DNA from: an uncultured Verrucomicrobiales bacterium
GTDB taxonomy: Bacteria > Verrucomicrobiota > Verrucomicrobiia > Verrucomicrobiales > Akkermansiaceae
NCBI GenBank assembly: GCA_947039485.1
Contig: CAMQZC010000018.1
Location: 1-58,248, forward strand
DNA length: 58,248 nucleotides
Direction: 5' to 3'
A program made the translations under genes and the position numbers. Below, one piece after another: positions 9,150 to 17,997 of this stretch (positions within the stretch are counted from its first letter, which is position 1; each line of letters begins with the position of its first letter). The notes beneath the pieces are model-generated. The model was given only the letters and a program-made list of their open reading frames with translations. It was not told the DNA's origin and did not search any database.

Positions 9150-9268
9150 ATCGTTGCTCTCGCTATGTCAAATAATCGAGTTACCCCGAAGGCGGAGGTG
9201 TAACGTGAGGTGAACTAAGTCACGTTCAAGATACAATATTGTATCGAGGATGTCAATGTAGAATTGCG
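9150..9268 (-). ncRNA. Putative tracrRNA for Cas12b
   Basis: Between cas2 and the array the minus strand contains pieces of the reverse-complemented repeat in the right order. These are CCGCC at 9195-9191 and then, after a 14-base insertion, ATTA, GACAT, AGCG and GCAAC between 9176 and 9153, about 22 of 36 repeat positions. Upstream are two strong hairpins, the 16-base palindrome GATACAATATTGTATC (9230-9245) and a 7-bp stem AACGTGA/TCACGTT (9202-9208 with 9220-9226). Another antirepeat-like piece, CAATTCTACATTGACAT, lies at 9266-9250. Hairpins first, split antirepeat last, is the known Cas12b tracrRNA layout. The exact ends are not known. Confidence 0.6.
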
Positions 9269-9280
9269 CATTTATTTGAA

Positions 9281-9574
9281 TTAAATAATAGTAATGCGAG
9301 AGCGCTTCATATAAGGGTAGCCCCTAGCCTCAATACTAAAGGGCGTAGACTCATTGTCTAATCCTAAATCAACATAAATCACCTGATCATCATAGTGGTG
9401 AATCACTGAATCAAGCTCAGTCTGAAGCTGAGCTAAAAGCAAGTCATCAAGCGTAGCTTCAAAGACCGAGTATTGAATACGTGAGCCATACGCCTCGCAA
9501 ATACGAGCCGTACGACGGAGTCGCTTAGGGTCGGCAATATCGTAGCATATCAAGTATCGACGTCGTCTACTCAT
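9281..9574 (-). CDS. cas2: CRISPR-associated endonuclease Cas2
   Basis: A 97-residue ferredoxin-fold protein with the Cas2 start RYLICYDIADPKRLRRTARI, where the Asp of YDI is the conserved metal-site residue, followed by GSRIQYSVFEATLD and QVIYVDLG. With Cas1 it forms the spacer integration complex. It follows the cas4-cas1 stop by 6 bases and is the last protein gene before the tracrRNA region and array. Confidence 0.95.
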   Translation of the reverse strand: MSRRRRYLICYDIADPKRLRRTARICEAYGSRIQYSVFEATLDDLLLAQLQTELDSVIHHYDDQVIYVDLGLDNESTPFSIEARGYPYMKRSRITII

Positions 9575-9580
9575 CCTAAG

Positions 9581-11260
9581 TTATCTTGTTGTAAAACCAC
9601 GGTAAATAGAGACATCACCACGGCACAGCCTCCAAAATTGCCTCATCTGCACCTCCATCATACGTCTGTAGCTCATGCGATACCCAAAGGCTGGGTGACT
9701 AACCTCCGTATCCATACGCCTAGTCCATGCTCTCCAAAACTGGCGCCGAGCAGAGTCCCTCATCAGACAGCCACGAGTCGTGTAGATAAAATCATCCTCA
9801 GCTATCTCCCCTCGATTAATAAGAGATAAGACCACAGAATCCACAATAAGAGGGCGAAACTCCTCCATCATATCGAGAGCAAGCGCAGGTCGTCCATAAC
9901 GCGGTGAGTGGAAAAATCCCAAATATGGGTCAAGCCCAACACTATAAGCAATACCAGTAATCTCTTTACTCAAAATAGAATACCCTAAAGACAGCATGGC
10001 GTTAACTGGGTCTTTGGGGGGTCTTCGGTTGCGCCCCTTTAGATGAAACGCAGGCAAATCAGACTTAATCATCGATGTAAAGTGAGCGAAGTAAATGGCA
10101 GCTGCAGCCCCCTCAACCCCTCTCAGGCTGTCGAGATGCTTCTGATTTGAGCAAGAATCGCGTAAAAGGGCTAATTGCTTCAAGTGTTGAGCCTCTGCTT
10201 GACCATTACGCATGAGGTTGACGCGTTGGTTGTGTATTTTGCAGCGGATGAGTTCAGAGGCCAGTTTGAGGCGAGCCGTTGGATTTTCCCAGAGATGAAC
10301 TTGTCCGATACGCGCATCTACACCCGTTGAAGGTAGCCCATGGGATAAGCCAAGAAATCTACCAGCGGGACTAAAATAAGAAATAGATACGTCTTGCTCC
10401 ATCATTGTATGCATAGCCTGAGCGCTCACCTGAACAGCTCCGTAGAGGTAGAGACTTTGCAATTGTTTGATGGGGTGCTTACTAATTTCCTCCCCTTTGA
10501 TCAAGACCCGAATATTGCCCCCGCGGAGAGTGACATAGGCCTGATTATTCTGCACGACAAGAATCTCACCTTGATCATGCTGCGGCATGGGAGGACGTAG
10601 AGCCTCTTGTAGTTTGCAATTGGAGTCATCAGTCCAGTACTTGCTCTCATAGGGCAAGCAAATCGGGTATGCTGAGCAATAAATACAGCGGCCAGACCCG
10701 TCTAATGGTTTGGGACATCGAGCCGATGAAGCAAGGCGTAGAGCCTCAGCAATCATAGATTGACAATTATCAAGTAGCTCAGATGTCAGAGCTACCTCAA
10801 CATGCTTCTTAGCCTGAGCATAGTAAATGCCTGCAGACGTGACATCATGACCTGCCTCACGCAGCAGCAAGGTGTAGGCTGCCATCTGAATGGCATCATA
10901 ACTCTTTGCGCAGTACTGCCCCTGATTATCTCGCCAAGGACTACCTTTTTTGTAATCTACAACGCGCAATTTACTATCATCCGCCACCTCAAGGAGGTCA
11001 ACCACGCCTACCAAATGGAGGAGCTCTGAGGATAGCTCGATAGAGCGAAGCTTGCCCCCCAACGAACTCAGCGCATCCTCACGGCTAAGGCTAGGCTCAT
11101 CCACCCTTTTATGGGTGGATGAGCCACGGACAGTATCGGCGTTCTCAACGAACACCCCCTCGACCCATTGCAAATAGAACAGGCGAGGGCAGTAAGCGTA
11201 ATTATGCAGCCGTCTCACAGGGAGAAGAGGCTGGTCACTATCTGTATTTACTTGATCCAT
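9581..11260 (-). CDS. cas4-cas1: Cas4-Cas1 fusion protein
   Basis: A 559-residue fusion. The N-terminal Cas4 part (about 1-210) has Cys24 in YCPRLFYLQ and the C-terminal cluster Cys192, Cys195 and Cys201 (RCIYCSAYPIC) for an iron-sulfur centre. Its RecB-type nuclease residues are Asp88, Asp102 and Lys104 (VVDYKKG) and Gln125. The Cas1 part (about 220-559) contains LRGGNIRVLIKG, the catalytic Glu in LRGVEGAAAAIYF, and the catalytic His and acidic residues in GFFHSPRYGRPALALDMMEEF. Cas4 trims and PAM-selects prespacers that Cas1-Cas2 integrates. Such fusions are characteristic of type V-B (and some type I-U) loci. The start overlaps the end of cas12b by 13 bases. Confidence 0.95.
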   Translation of the reverse strand: MDQVNTDSDQPLLPVRRLHNYAYCPRLFYLQWVEGVFVENADTVRGSSTHKRVDEPSLSREDALSSLGGKLRSIELSSELLHLVGVVDLLEVADDSKLRVVDYKKGSPWRDNQGQYCAKSYDAIQMAAYTLLLREAGHDVTSAGIYYAQAKKHVEVALTSELLDNCQSMIAEALRLASSARCPKPLDGSGRCIYCSAYPICLPYESKYWTDDSNCKLQEALRPPMPQHDQGEILVVQNNQAYVTLRGGNIRVLIKGEEISKHPIKQLQSLYLYGAVQVSAQAMHTMMEQDVSISYFSPAGRFLGLSHGLPSTGVDARIGQVHLWENPTARLKLASELIRCKIHNQRVNLMRNGQAEAQHLKQLALLRDSCSNQKHLDSLRGVEGAAAAIYFAHFTSMIKSDLPAFHLKGRNRRPPKDPVNAMLSLGYSILSKEITGIAYSVGLDPYLGFFHSPRYGRPALALDMMEEFRPLIVDSVVLSLINRGEIAEDDFIYTTRGCLMRDSARRQFWRAWTRRMDTEVSHPAFGYRMSYRRMMEVQMRQFWRLCRGDVSIYRGFTTR

Positions 11261-14200
11261 CTCTGCTCTATATCCATAGCCTCGGCAAGGAAGCCTGCCT
11301 TCTCAAGCCTCTGCTTGTTGAGTAAATGACAGTAATGCCAACGATTGTGTTTTAGCTGCCCCCAGAACTCCTTACCTAAGCAGAAGCTTATGCTCCGAGT
11401 CTCGGATGAGAGACTAGCAAAACTCCGCAACCCTGAGAGCTCCGCACTGTAGAATGCGGAGATATTGCCCTCCTTAATCTCTAGATAAGCGGCATCATCC
11501 TTGCTGATGTCGGTTTGGAGGCTATAGGTCTTCTTGAGCGATTTCTCCCGCTTGTTTTCGGCTCGGGTTTGGATACCCGTACTCTTTTTAACCAAACGTA
11601 TGCGGTGCAGGAGGTGGTAGGCATCTGGTGCTGCTAGTGCTCGCCAAGCAATATTGCAAGCTGCATTGATATCAGCATTGCGCAGCGTGACCCCCCGCTT
11701 GCTAGACGAGATGAAGTATTCGCCACTATTGCTGGGATGGGGGGCATAGAGAGCAAAGCCTGTAGGAAGCTTTTCACCATTTTCTTGGAGTTTTACAAGG
11801 AGTTGGGCATAGTAAGCTTTTTGGATGAGGAAAAGCTCGGCTTCCTCAAGCTTGTGGAGTGATTTGTTAGCTAGAGCGGCGCATTTTTTGATCTCCTTCT
11901 CATAGAGCGCTTTAACTGCAACCGCGCGGAAACCAGGCTTTGAGCTCAAGCTGTCGAACTTGGAGCTATACATCGGCTGTGCAAAGATTACAGGGATGCC
12001 GTAGGTCTCAGTCAGAATCTGCGTCACCTTGGTGACTATTTGTCGGTGAGACCACTGCATGAGCTGTGAATTCTCGCTCCGCGAGTGGTCAACACTGGTC
12101 AGGTAGCGGCTTAGATTCTCCATCACCACCATGTCCACAGGCTTAATGCCAGACATGGGCTCATACTCGCCATGGTAAATATCCTTGCCATCGCGAGAGC
12201 TTGCCCGCGATGAGGGGATGAGCTTGAGCCCGAGTGCTTGGGCTGCAATGTGGTGAGCAATCTCATGGACTCTGTTGTCGCGCATGTTATTAATCTTCTC
12301 GCGCAGCTCAACACATGGGTCGGTGACCTTGAGCCCTGCCGCGGCACGGCCGTTTTGAGGCTTTGTGCCCGGTGTGACAGAGAGCAGCCTATTGAGTGAT
12401 TGTAAAGTGCGGCGCAGCTTCTCAAGCAATTCAATCCGACCCATGCTCAGCCCACCCGCATCGTAGCATTTTCGACTCTCCTTGATTGGCGAATCAACCA
12501 CAGTCATGCGACCACTGCCGACCCATCCATCCAAGCTCTCGGGAATCCAAGCCCAGCGGCCGCGTTTACGAGGTAATGCCAGCGTCATTGTTTGCTCTGC
12601 CAGCTTGGGTAAGTTAGATTGCATCTCTTGACATATGTCAAGAAGTAGGGTTTGAACTCGGTGGATGTTTTTGTCGGAAATTGCGGTCAATAGAGGCTGA
12701 ACATATGGATATTGCTGAGCCTGATTTCCATAGCTCAGATAAGCTTCCATCAGCGGCATTGTTGCGTCTTGCTTGTTCTCATCCATGATGCGGTATGCCC
12801 AAGAGAGCATGCTGCTGTAACGGGAGAGGTAGCGATGGAATTTCTCCACGAGAGCACGGTTGAGTTCCAAGATGTTGAGATGTTTCGCAACGGAGGCATC
12901 ATTAAGCCATGTGAGCTCAGACCCAAATGCGCAGCTGAGTGCTTTGGCTTCTTCTATCTCGCGAGAGTCTGCCTGCCTGATGCCTGATGCTCTGCCGAGC
13001 TTTGGCATCGTGCTTTTACCCTCACCATCTAGTCGGATGATACCATCTTTGATAGGGCTGCCATACCAAGTAAGTTGATCAATTGTACCTAAGCGTTGAG
13101 ATGGCTTTGTAGGTTGGCTGCTAGCCTCATGGGCTGAGACAGCAATGCGAGACCATGCGGCAGCATAGCGCACACCGAGGTCAATACCAAGGACGGTGAA
13201 GCCGTTTTGTTGTGTAGTCTTGTTATCCCACCATGGGCTTGGCTTGGCGCTGTAGGTGCCTGGCCAATGTAGGGAGGAGAGGTCTTTAGCAACTCCATTG
13301 TGCTGACTAGCCCAGAGCTCAGCCTTGCCGAGCTTCTTGTGCAAGGGCTCGACATCAATAGAGGCCGCAAAGTTCAACCATACATGGATGCTTCCGTGGC
13401 TAGTGCTCTTTATCAAGAGAGAAACAGCGGCAGCACGTTCTAACGTTGCATATGCCTCTGCCTCATCGCCCAGCAGAGAGCGCATCATCGGTTGGAGACA
13501 GGGGGCGCCCACGCGCCCAATCTCAAGACGGTCTCGCTCTGCTCTAGGCGCGCTAAAGATAATCTCAGCCTTTTGCGCCTCCCAACGCCCGCGGTTGTTG
13601 AGCACAACGAGCATCATGTCTAACTGATCGTTTTTTGTCTTGCCGTAGGCGCTAGCCGCAGAGCCTCCTAGATTTGAAATATCAGAGAACATCATGAGGC
13701 GAGCTGAGTAGTTGGGCTCCGCGGCAGTGATGCGTACAGGCTCTGCAAGGCTAGCTGAGTCTTGCTTCATTGATTGATACTGACAGTAATCAATCAATAT
13801 CCGTTTTGATTGCCCCGCTGCCTGACGTTGGCTCAATGCCTCCTCATTCTCCGCCCAAATGGCGTGATAGTCAGGATGAGCTAGAGCCTCGAAGAGTGGG
13901 GCTGAGCCAAATTTATCTTGCAATTCAGCTTGCGCCTCGCGAGTGGCAGCTACGAGGGATTCTTGATTATTGAGGCCTTCTGCAATTAGGTTTTTCCATT
14001 TCTCCATGACGACACCTATGCCCTTGATCGCGCGTCGGCTAATGCTATACTCCTCGGCCTCAGTATCTTTATCAAGCCCAGAACAGAGCTGGGCTGATAA
14101 TTGATTGAGGAGGGTGAATCGTTCATCACCAGCAAAGATGGGGAGGCGAGAGGACTCTTCGTCATCATCTCCCTCTACACTACTCTGCATGTTACCCTTG

Positions 14201-15396
14201 CCGCTCTCCATGAAGTTAATTTTTGATTCCAGCTGCGCACGCTCGTCTCTTCGCTCTTTCATTTTGAGCTCAAAGCCATGGACTGCTTTGAGTGCCTCTT
14301 TGAAGGCTGCAACATCCCATTCTTTAGAATACATGTTAGCATCACCGCCTGTTTCCCAGCACGGAAGCGCGCTATAGCCGAGGTAGACATAGCCGCGTTC
14401 CCCGCGGCAGAGTATAATTGGATCATTATCAAGGGAGTGTAAGCCTGTTGTGTCACTTACTGTCTTAGCTTTTTTCGGCTTGCCTAATCGGATGCGAAGT
14501 AAATTAGCAGAAAGCGTGTTGGGGAAGTAGATGAAGAAAATAGCTGCCCATTTAAGCGGCTTTGCTGCCTTGCTGTTTCTTGCTAGAGGAGTGGATAAAT
14601 CCATAGACTCAAGTCTAGCTCGCGCATCCGATATCTCGGCATAGAAGTCATCGTGGGAACTGTAATGCTCATTCACAAACTCAAGGATACGGGCGTCACT
14701 TTGGTTTGTAACGCTGTTTTTTATTTCGTCCAGTGCTTCTATGATATCAGTAGTTTTCTCACTAACCTCTTTGTACTTCCCTGTCTGAGTTTTGATGCCA
14801 GCCCAGCTTAAATCCATGCCGTTGCTGAAATCCTCAAGCTCTTCTTGGCTGAAATCGCTGTTGAGTAGCTCCATGAGTTGTCGCTTTTTCTCGTCTGCCT
14901 GTTTTTGCTTGTCGCTGAAGAGAAATGTGCCTTTAAAGCTAGAGTCGCAGAGCTTAGGGAGTAGTTCGCGTCCTTTTTGTTGGATAGCTCCCGTTCCTTT
15001 TTCTGTCTCAAGCATGATAAGCTCCAGCACGTGGGGTAGATGCTCAGGGCACGCACATCCATCAAAGAGCGCGGAGACGGCCTCGTCAAAGCTCGGGTTA
15101 CGAAGGGTAAGAGTTCGCGCGATTGATTGTTGTAGTGTTGTGGCGCTGGGGTTGCCCTTGGGGTGCTCTGTCCAGATTGAGCGGATGCGCTCGCTAAAGC
15201 GCGAGCCAATGCTGTCGTCTGCTTCAGACTGGTAGCTTGCCATCCCTGCCATGGCAAGGATGTGGTAGTTCACGGCGTCTTGGTAGAGGCTGTGAGTTTG
15301 CATAAGTGCATCAGATACAGAGATGTTGATTTCCTTGTTGACGAATGCTGAGTTTTTTAGGTTGATGAGACCTTGGTAGATACGTGATATTGACAT
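11248..15396 (-). CDS. cas12b: Cas12b (C2c1) RNA-guided DNA endonuclease, large form
   Basis: A 1382-residue effector. The split RuvC nuclease is recognisable: RuvC-I TVLGIDLGVRYAAAWS with Asp739, RuvC-II MVVMENLSRY with Glu1093 followed by the Cas12b hallmark SENSQLMQWSHRQIV, and RuvC-III NADINAACNIAWRAL with Asp1242. The segment PMYSSKFDSLSSKPGFRAVAV after RuvC-II is also typical of Cas12b. Known family members are about 1100-1300 residues with catalytic Asp near residue 570, so this one carries about 170 additional residues before RuvC-I and a tail of 140 after RuvC-III. All three catalytic acids are intact, so it should cut double-stranded DNA guided by crRNA and tracrRNA. First gene of the cas operon. 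Confidence 0.93.
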   Translation of the reverse strand: MSISRIYQGLINLKNSAFVNKEINISVSDALMQTHSLYQDAVNYHILAMAGMASYQSEADDSIGSRFSERIRSIWTEHPKGNPSATTLQQSIARTLTLRNPSFDEAVSALFDGCACPEHLPHVLELIMLETEKGTGAIQQKGRELLPKLCDSSFKGTFLFSDKQKQADEKKRQLMELLNSDFSQEELEDFSNGMDLSWAGIKTQTGKYKEVSEKTTDIIEALDEIKNSVTNQSDARILEFVNEHYSSHDDFYAEISDARARLESMDLSTPLARNSKAAKPLKWAAIFFIYFPNTLSANLLRIRLGKPKKAKTVSDTTGLHSLDNDPIILCRGERGYVYLGYSALPCWETGGDANMYSKEWDVAAFKEALKAVHGFELKMKERRDERAQLESKINFMESGKGNMQSSVEGDDDEESSRLPIFAGDERFTLLNQLSAQLCSGLDKDTEAEEYSISRRAIKGIGVVMEKWKNLIAEGLNNQESLVAATREAQAELQDKFGSAPLFEALAHPDYHAIWAENEEALSQRQAAGQSKRILIDYCQYQSMKQDSASLAEPVRITAAEPNYSARLMMFSDISNLGGSAASAYGKTKNDQLDMMLVVLNNRGRWEAQKAEIIFSAPRAERDRLEIGRVGAPCLQPMMRSLLGDEAEAYATLERAAAVSLLIKSTSHGSIHVWLNFAASIDVEPLHKKLGKAELWASQHNGVAKDLSSLHWPGTYSAKPSPWWDNKTTQQNGFTVLGIDLGVRYAAAWSRIAVSAHEASSQPTKPSQRLGTIDQLTWYGSPIKDGIIRLDGEGKSTMPKLGRASGIRQADSREIEEAKALSCAFGSELTWLNDASVAKHLNILELNRALVEKFHRYLSRYSSMLSWAYRIMDENKQDATMPLMEAYLSYGNQAQQYPYVQPLLTAISDKNIHRVQTLLLDICQEMQSNLPKLAEQTMTLALPRKRGRWAWIPESLDGWVGSGRMTVVDSPIKESRKCYDAGGLSMGRIELLEKLRRTLQSLNRLLSVTPGTKPQNGRAAAGLKVTDPCVELREKINNMRDNRVHEIAHHIAAQALGLKLIPSSRASSRDGKDIYHGEYEPMSGIKPVDMVVMENLSRYLTSVDHSRSENSQLMQWSHRQIVTKVTQILTETYGIPVIFAQPMYSSKFDSLSSKPGFRAVAVKALYEKEIKKCAALANKSLHKLEEAELFLIQKAYYAQLLVKLQENGEKLPTGFALYAPHPSNSGEYFISSSKRGVTLRNADINAACNIAWRALAAPDAYHLLHRIRLVKKSTGIQTRAENKREKSLKKTYSLQTDISKDDAAYLEIKEGNISAFYSAELSGLRSFASLSSETRSISFCLGKEFWGQLKHNRWHYCHLLNKQRLEKAGFLAEAMDIEQRWIK

Positions 15397-15775
15397 ATGG
15401 TTGTTGTGTTTTTTAGGGTGCTTAAGCTACTAGTTGTGAGTGGCTTGTAATAGATTATAATGTCGTTCATTTATTTCGCCTCACTTATTGAGATATAAGC
15501 GCTCTTTCGATGGCGAGAGAAGAGTGATATGTGGACAGAGCCATTGAGTAGAAGGTATATAGATGCCTTCTATCTCATAAGCTGTATTTAAGCATATTGC
15601 GTGTGGCTTGTCAAAATAAAATGTCCTGTTGGTACAATATAATGAATAAAATAGAGCCAAGCAAACAAGGAACAAGCCCCGCAATTCCAACAACTGCGAG
15701 GCCTCTTTGTCGCTACAGAGTAGCAAAAGAACAATAAGCTAAAATAAGCTAAAGAAGAGGAAAGAAGAGGAAAGA
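15397..15775. other. Intergenic region between cas12b and cimA
   Basis: Holds the upstream region of cas12b and the downstream region of cimA, both read leftward. A TATAAT on the minus strand (15459-15454) is a possible -10 for the cas operon, but its -35 is weak. Two short open frames here (around 15481-15818) have no family features, no ribosome site and overlap the cimA terminator, so they are not called. Confidence 0.4.
15671..15694 (-). terminator. Terminator after cimA
   Basis: On the minus strand GCCTCGCA pairs with TGCGGGGC (one G.U-type or mismatched position) around a GTTGTTGGAAT loop, then TTGTTCCTTGTTTG. It lies about 80-100 bases after the cimA stop. Confidence 0.5.
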
Positions 15776-17365
15776 CTAGCAACGAGGAGCCACGCCCTTG
15801 AGCATTAATCCAAAGCAAATAGCATCAATCAAGGCCAGAAAACTCGCCTCATCAATATTCGCACTCACACCCACCGTATCCCAACTCTGAGTACCATCTG
15901 ACGTGGTGATATGCACCCTCGTCTTAGCTCCCGTCGCATGCTTCGCATCCAAAATACGAACCTTGTAATCAACAAGCTTAAAACAATCAATCAGAGGATA
16001 CACATCAGCCAAGGCCTTGCGAATCGCACGATCCAAGGCCTCAACTGGTCCATTGCCATCAGACACCGTATGCAACTCCACATTGGCTACCCGCATTTTA
16101 ATAGACGACTCCGCCACAACCGCACCAGCCCCACGGTGCAAACTATCACTAATCATGCGAAAGCCCAGTAGCTCAAAATAACTAGGCTTTTGCCCCGAGA
16201 CCTCCATGAGCATCAGCTCAAAAGAAGCATCTGCCGCCTCGAAACTATAGCCTTCCCACTCCCTCTGCTTCAAGCATAATAGAGCCTCGCGCAGCTGCCC
16301 CTCTTGATACGTTGCCCCTAAGCGCAATTTGGCAAGCTTGTTCTTAAAACTCGCCAGCCCTGCTTGATCGCTCAGCAGCACACGCCGCGTATTACCCACA
16401 AGCTCTGGCTCGATATGCTCATACGTTGCCGAGTGCTTCATCACGCCACTTGCATGAACGCCCCCCTTGTGTGTAAACGCGCTCCGCCCCACAAAAGGAG
16501 CATCACCATACAATTTTTTATTAGCTATCTCGCTGACATGCTGTGCCGCCTGAGCCAAACAACTCAAGCGATTCCCCAGCACACGATAGCCCAACTTGAG
16601 CTCAAGATTCGCAATCACTGAGCACAGGTTCGCATTACCACAGCGCTCCCCATAACCATTGATTGTACCCTGTACCTGATACACCCCAGCGGCCACAGCT
16701 GCGATGCTGTTTGCCACCGCCATATCGGTATCATTGTGAGCATGGATACCCAGCACCGCATCAGGCAAAAGCAAGCGCACAGCACTAGTAATCTGATCAA
16801 TCTCGTGATAAAGAGAGCCGCCATTTGTATCGCAAAGCACAATGCGCTCTGCGCCCGCCATATGAGCTGCGCGGAGAGCCTCGATAGCATAAGAGGCATT
16901 TGCCTTGTACCCATCAAAAAAATGCTCTGCATCAAAAAAGACGCGCTTGCCCGCTGCCTTTAGATAACGCACACTATCCGCAATCATTGCCAGATTCTCC
17001 TCAAGAGATACGCCCAGCGCATGCGTCACCTGAAAATCCCATGACTTGCCAAAAATCGTGACAATCGGAGTCTGCGCAGCCAACAGCTCACTCAATACCT
17101 TGTCATCCTCAGGCCGACAATCAGCGCGCTTGGTGCAGCCAAAAGCACAAATTTGAGCATTCTTCATAGGGATTGAGCGCAAGAGCTCAAAGACCTCCAC
17201 GTCCTTGGGATTCGCCCCTGGCCAGCCAGCTTCAATATAATCCACCCCCAAATCATCTAAAATTCGAATAATATTCAGCTTATCTTGCGCAGAAAAAGCA
17301 ATTCCCTCCGACTGCGCTCCATCACGCAACGTGGTATCATAAATTTCAATTATGCTTGTCTTCAT
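15776..17365 (-). CDS. cimA: (R)-citramalate synthase
   Basis: Condenses pyruvate with acetyl-CoA to citramalate, the entry to threonine-independent isoleucine synthesis. The N-terminus EIYDTTLRDGAQSEGIAFS is the DRE-TIM metallolyase signature; GVDYIEAGWPGANPKDVEVF, rather than the leuA or nifV forms, points to CimA. The C-terminal LeuA-type allosteric domain (about 390-529) is present and would allow isoleucine feedback. Length 529 fits. The strand composition of this gene matches the vertically inherited left flank, unlike the island that begins just upstream of it. Confidence 0.9.
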   Translation of the reverse strand: MKTSIIEIYDTTLRDGAQSEGIAFSAQDKLNIIRILDDLGVDYIEAGWPGANPKDVEVFELLRSIPMKNAQICAFGCTKRADCRPEDDKVLSELLAAQTPIVTIFGKSWDFQVTHALGVSLEENLAMIADSVRYLKAAGKRVFFDAEHFFDGYKANASYAIEALRAAHMAGAERIVLCDTNGGSLYHEIDQITSAVRLLLPDAVLGIHAHNDTDMAVANSIAAVAAGVYQVQGTINGYGERCGNANLCSVIANLELKLGYRVLGNRLSCLAQAAQHVSEIANKKLYGDAPFVGRSAFTHKGGVHASGVMKHSATYEHIEPELVGNTRRVLLSDQAGLASFKNKLAKLRLGATYQEGQLREALLCLKQREWEGYSFEAADASFELMLMEVSGQKPSYFELLGFRMISDSLHRGAGAVVAESSIKMRVANVELHTVSDGNGPVEALDRAIRKALADVYPLIDCFKLVDYKVRILDAKHATGAKTRVHITTSDGTQSWDTVGVSANIDEASFLALIDAICFGLMLKGVAPRC

Positions 17366-17468
17366 ATATTAATACTCATGCTAACACATCGCCCCCCTCA
17401 GTAAAAGAGCTTAATAAGCAATTCGTATTTTAAAATTAGGGAGCTTGTCATCCGATCTGTCCAAGGGG

Positions 17469-17751
17469 GCGCAGGCTTGCAAAGTCTGAGTGGCGGCAAG
17501 GTGGCTCAACTGCTGTGTGCTCAGTAATTGAGATTATTTGCAGAAATCAAATTAGGCGTGCTTTGTATGCCTTTCTTTATGGTTGCCAGCTTTGGGGCGA
17601 TGCCTCGAAGATCGATATCTGAACTGCGTACGCTCTTGACTCGCTTTAGCGTGATTGTGCGGCACAGCTTGGTAAAGATGTTCTCTGTGGTGAGCGAGAA
17701 CGCGCGGGCGGTACTTGTCTGGATGGGGGCTGTATTCCAAGCAAGGGCTGC
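17469..17751 (+). pseudogene. Decayed 5' fragment of lpd with its promoter region
   Basis: Bases 17469-17603 match 21939-22073, the region just upstream of lpd, with about nine differences in 135 bases. After a divergent stretch, 17665-17751 matches codons about 23-52 of lpd (22154-22241), including the GGTACTTGTCTG of the active-site region, but with substitutions that break the protein (for example TGT for CGT and altered residues after the first Cys). The -35 element TTGCCA is kept but the -10 and the ATG are lost. A frame open from 17528 to 18001 crosses this remnant but does not encode a recognisable protein. Confidence 0.8.
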
Positions 17752-17872
17752 AAGGAGCTCGCGCCCTGCTGGGAGAGGGCAAAGCCCACCAAGGAAAGAT
17801 GTGGAGCCGCCATCCCCTAATGTTGCCGTAGGCGCACAAATACCTAGAGCCGATCGTCGCGATAGTGCCCCC
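17752..17872. repeat. Dispersed palindrome-rich element, copy 2
   Basis: Contains short palindromes (GAGCTC, GGGAGAGGGCAAAGCCC context) and the 67-base segment 17806-17872 that matches 8043-8110. It sits directly after the lpd remnant. Confidence 0.6.
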
Positions 17873-17883
17873 TTGCGTAGGCA

Positions 17884-17911
17884 AGAAAACTCGCCTCATC
17901 AATATACGCAC
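17884..17911 (+). repeat. Short fragment duplicated from the 3' end of cimA
   Basis: 28 bases match 15837-15864, inside the 3' end of cimA, with one mismatch (AGAAAACTCGCCTCATC shared exactly). Chance is unlikely at this length. Together with the lpd remnant it makes this 480-base stretch a mosaic of copies of both neighbouring genes. Confidence 0.7.
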
Positions 17912-17997
17912 GCAGGCACATCAAGCATCGCGTCCGCCCAGCTCATGGTGCTGCGTGAAATAAACGCCCATTATTTACTGTTATGGGCAGCTACTAA

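Noticed and set aside
15481..15818. Small open frames between cas12b and cimA
   Set aside because: No ribosome site, no motif, overlap with the cimA end and terminator.
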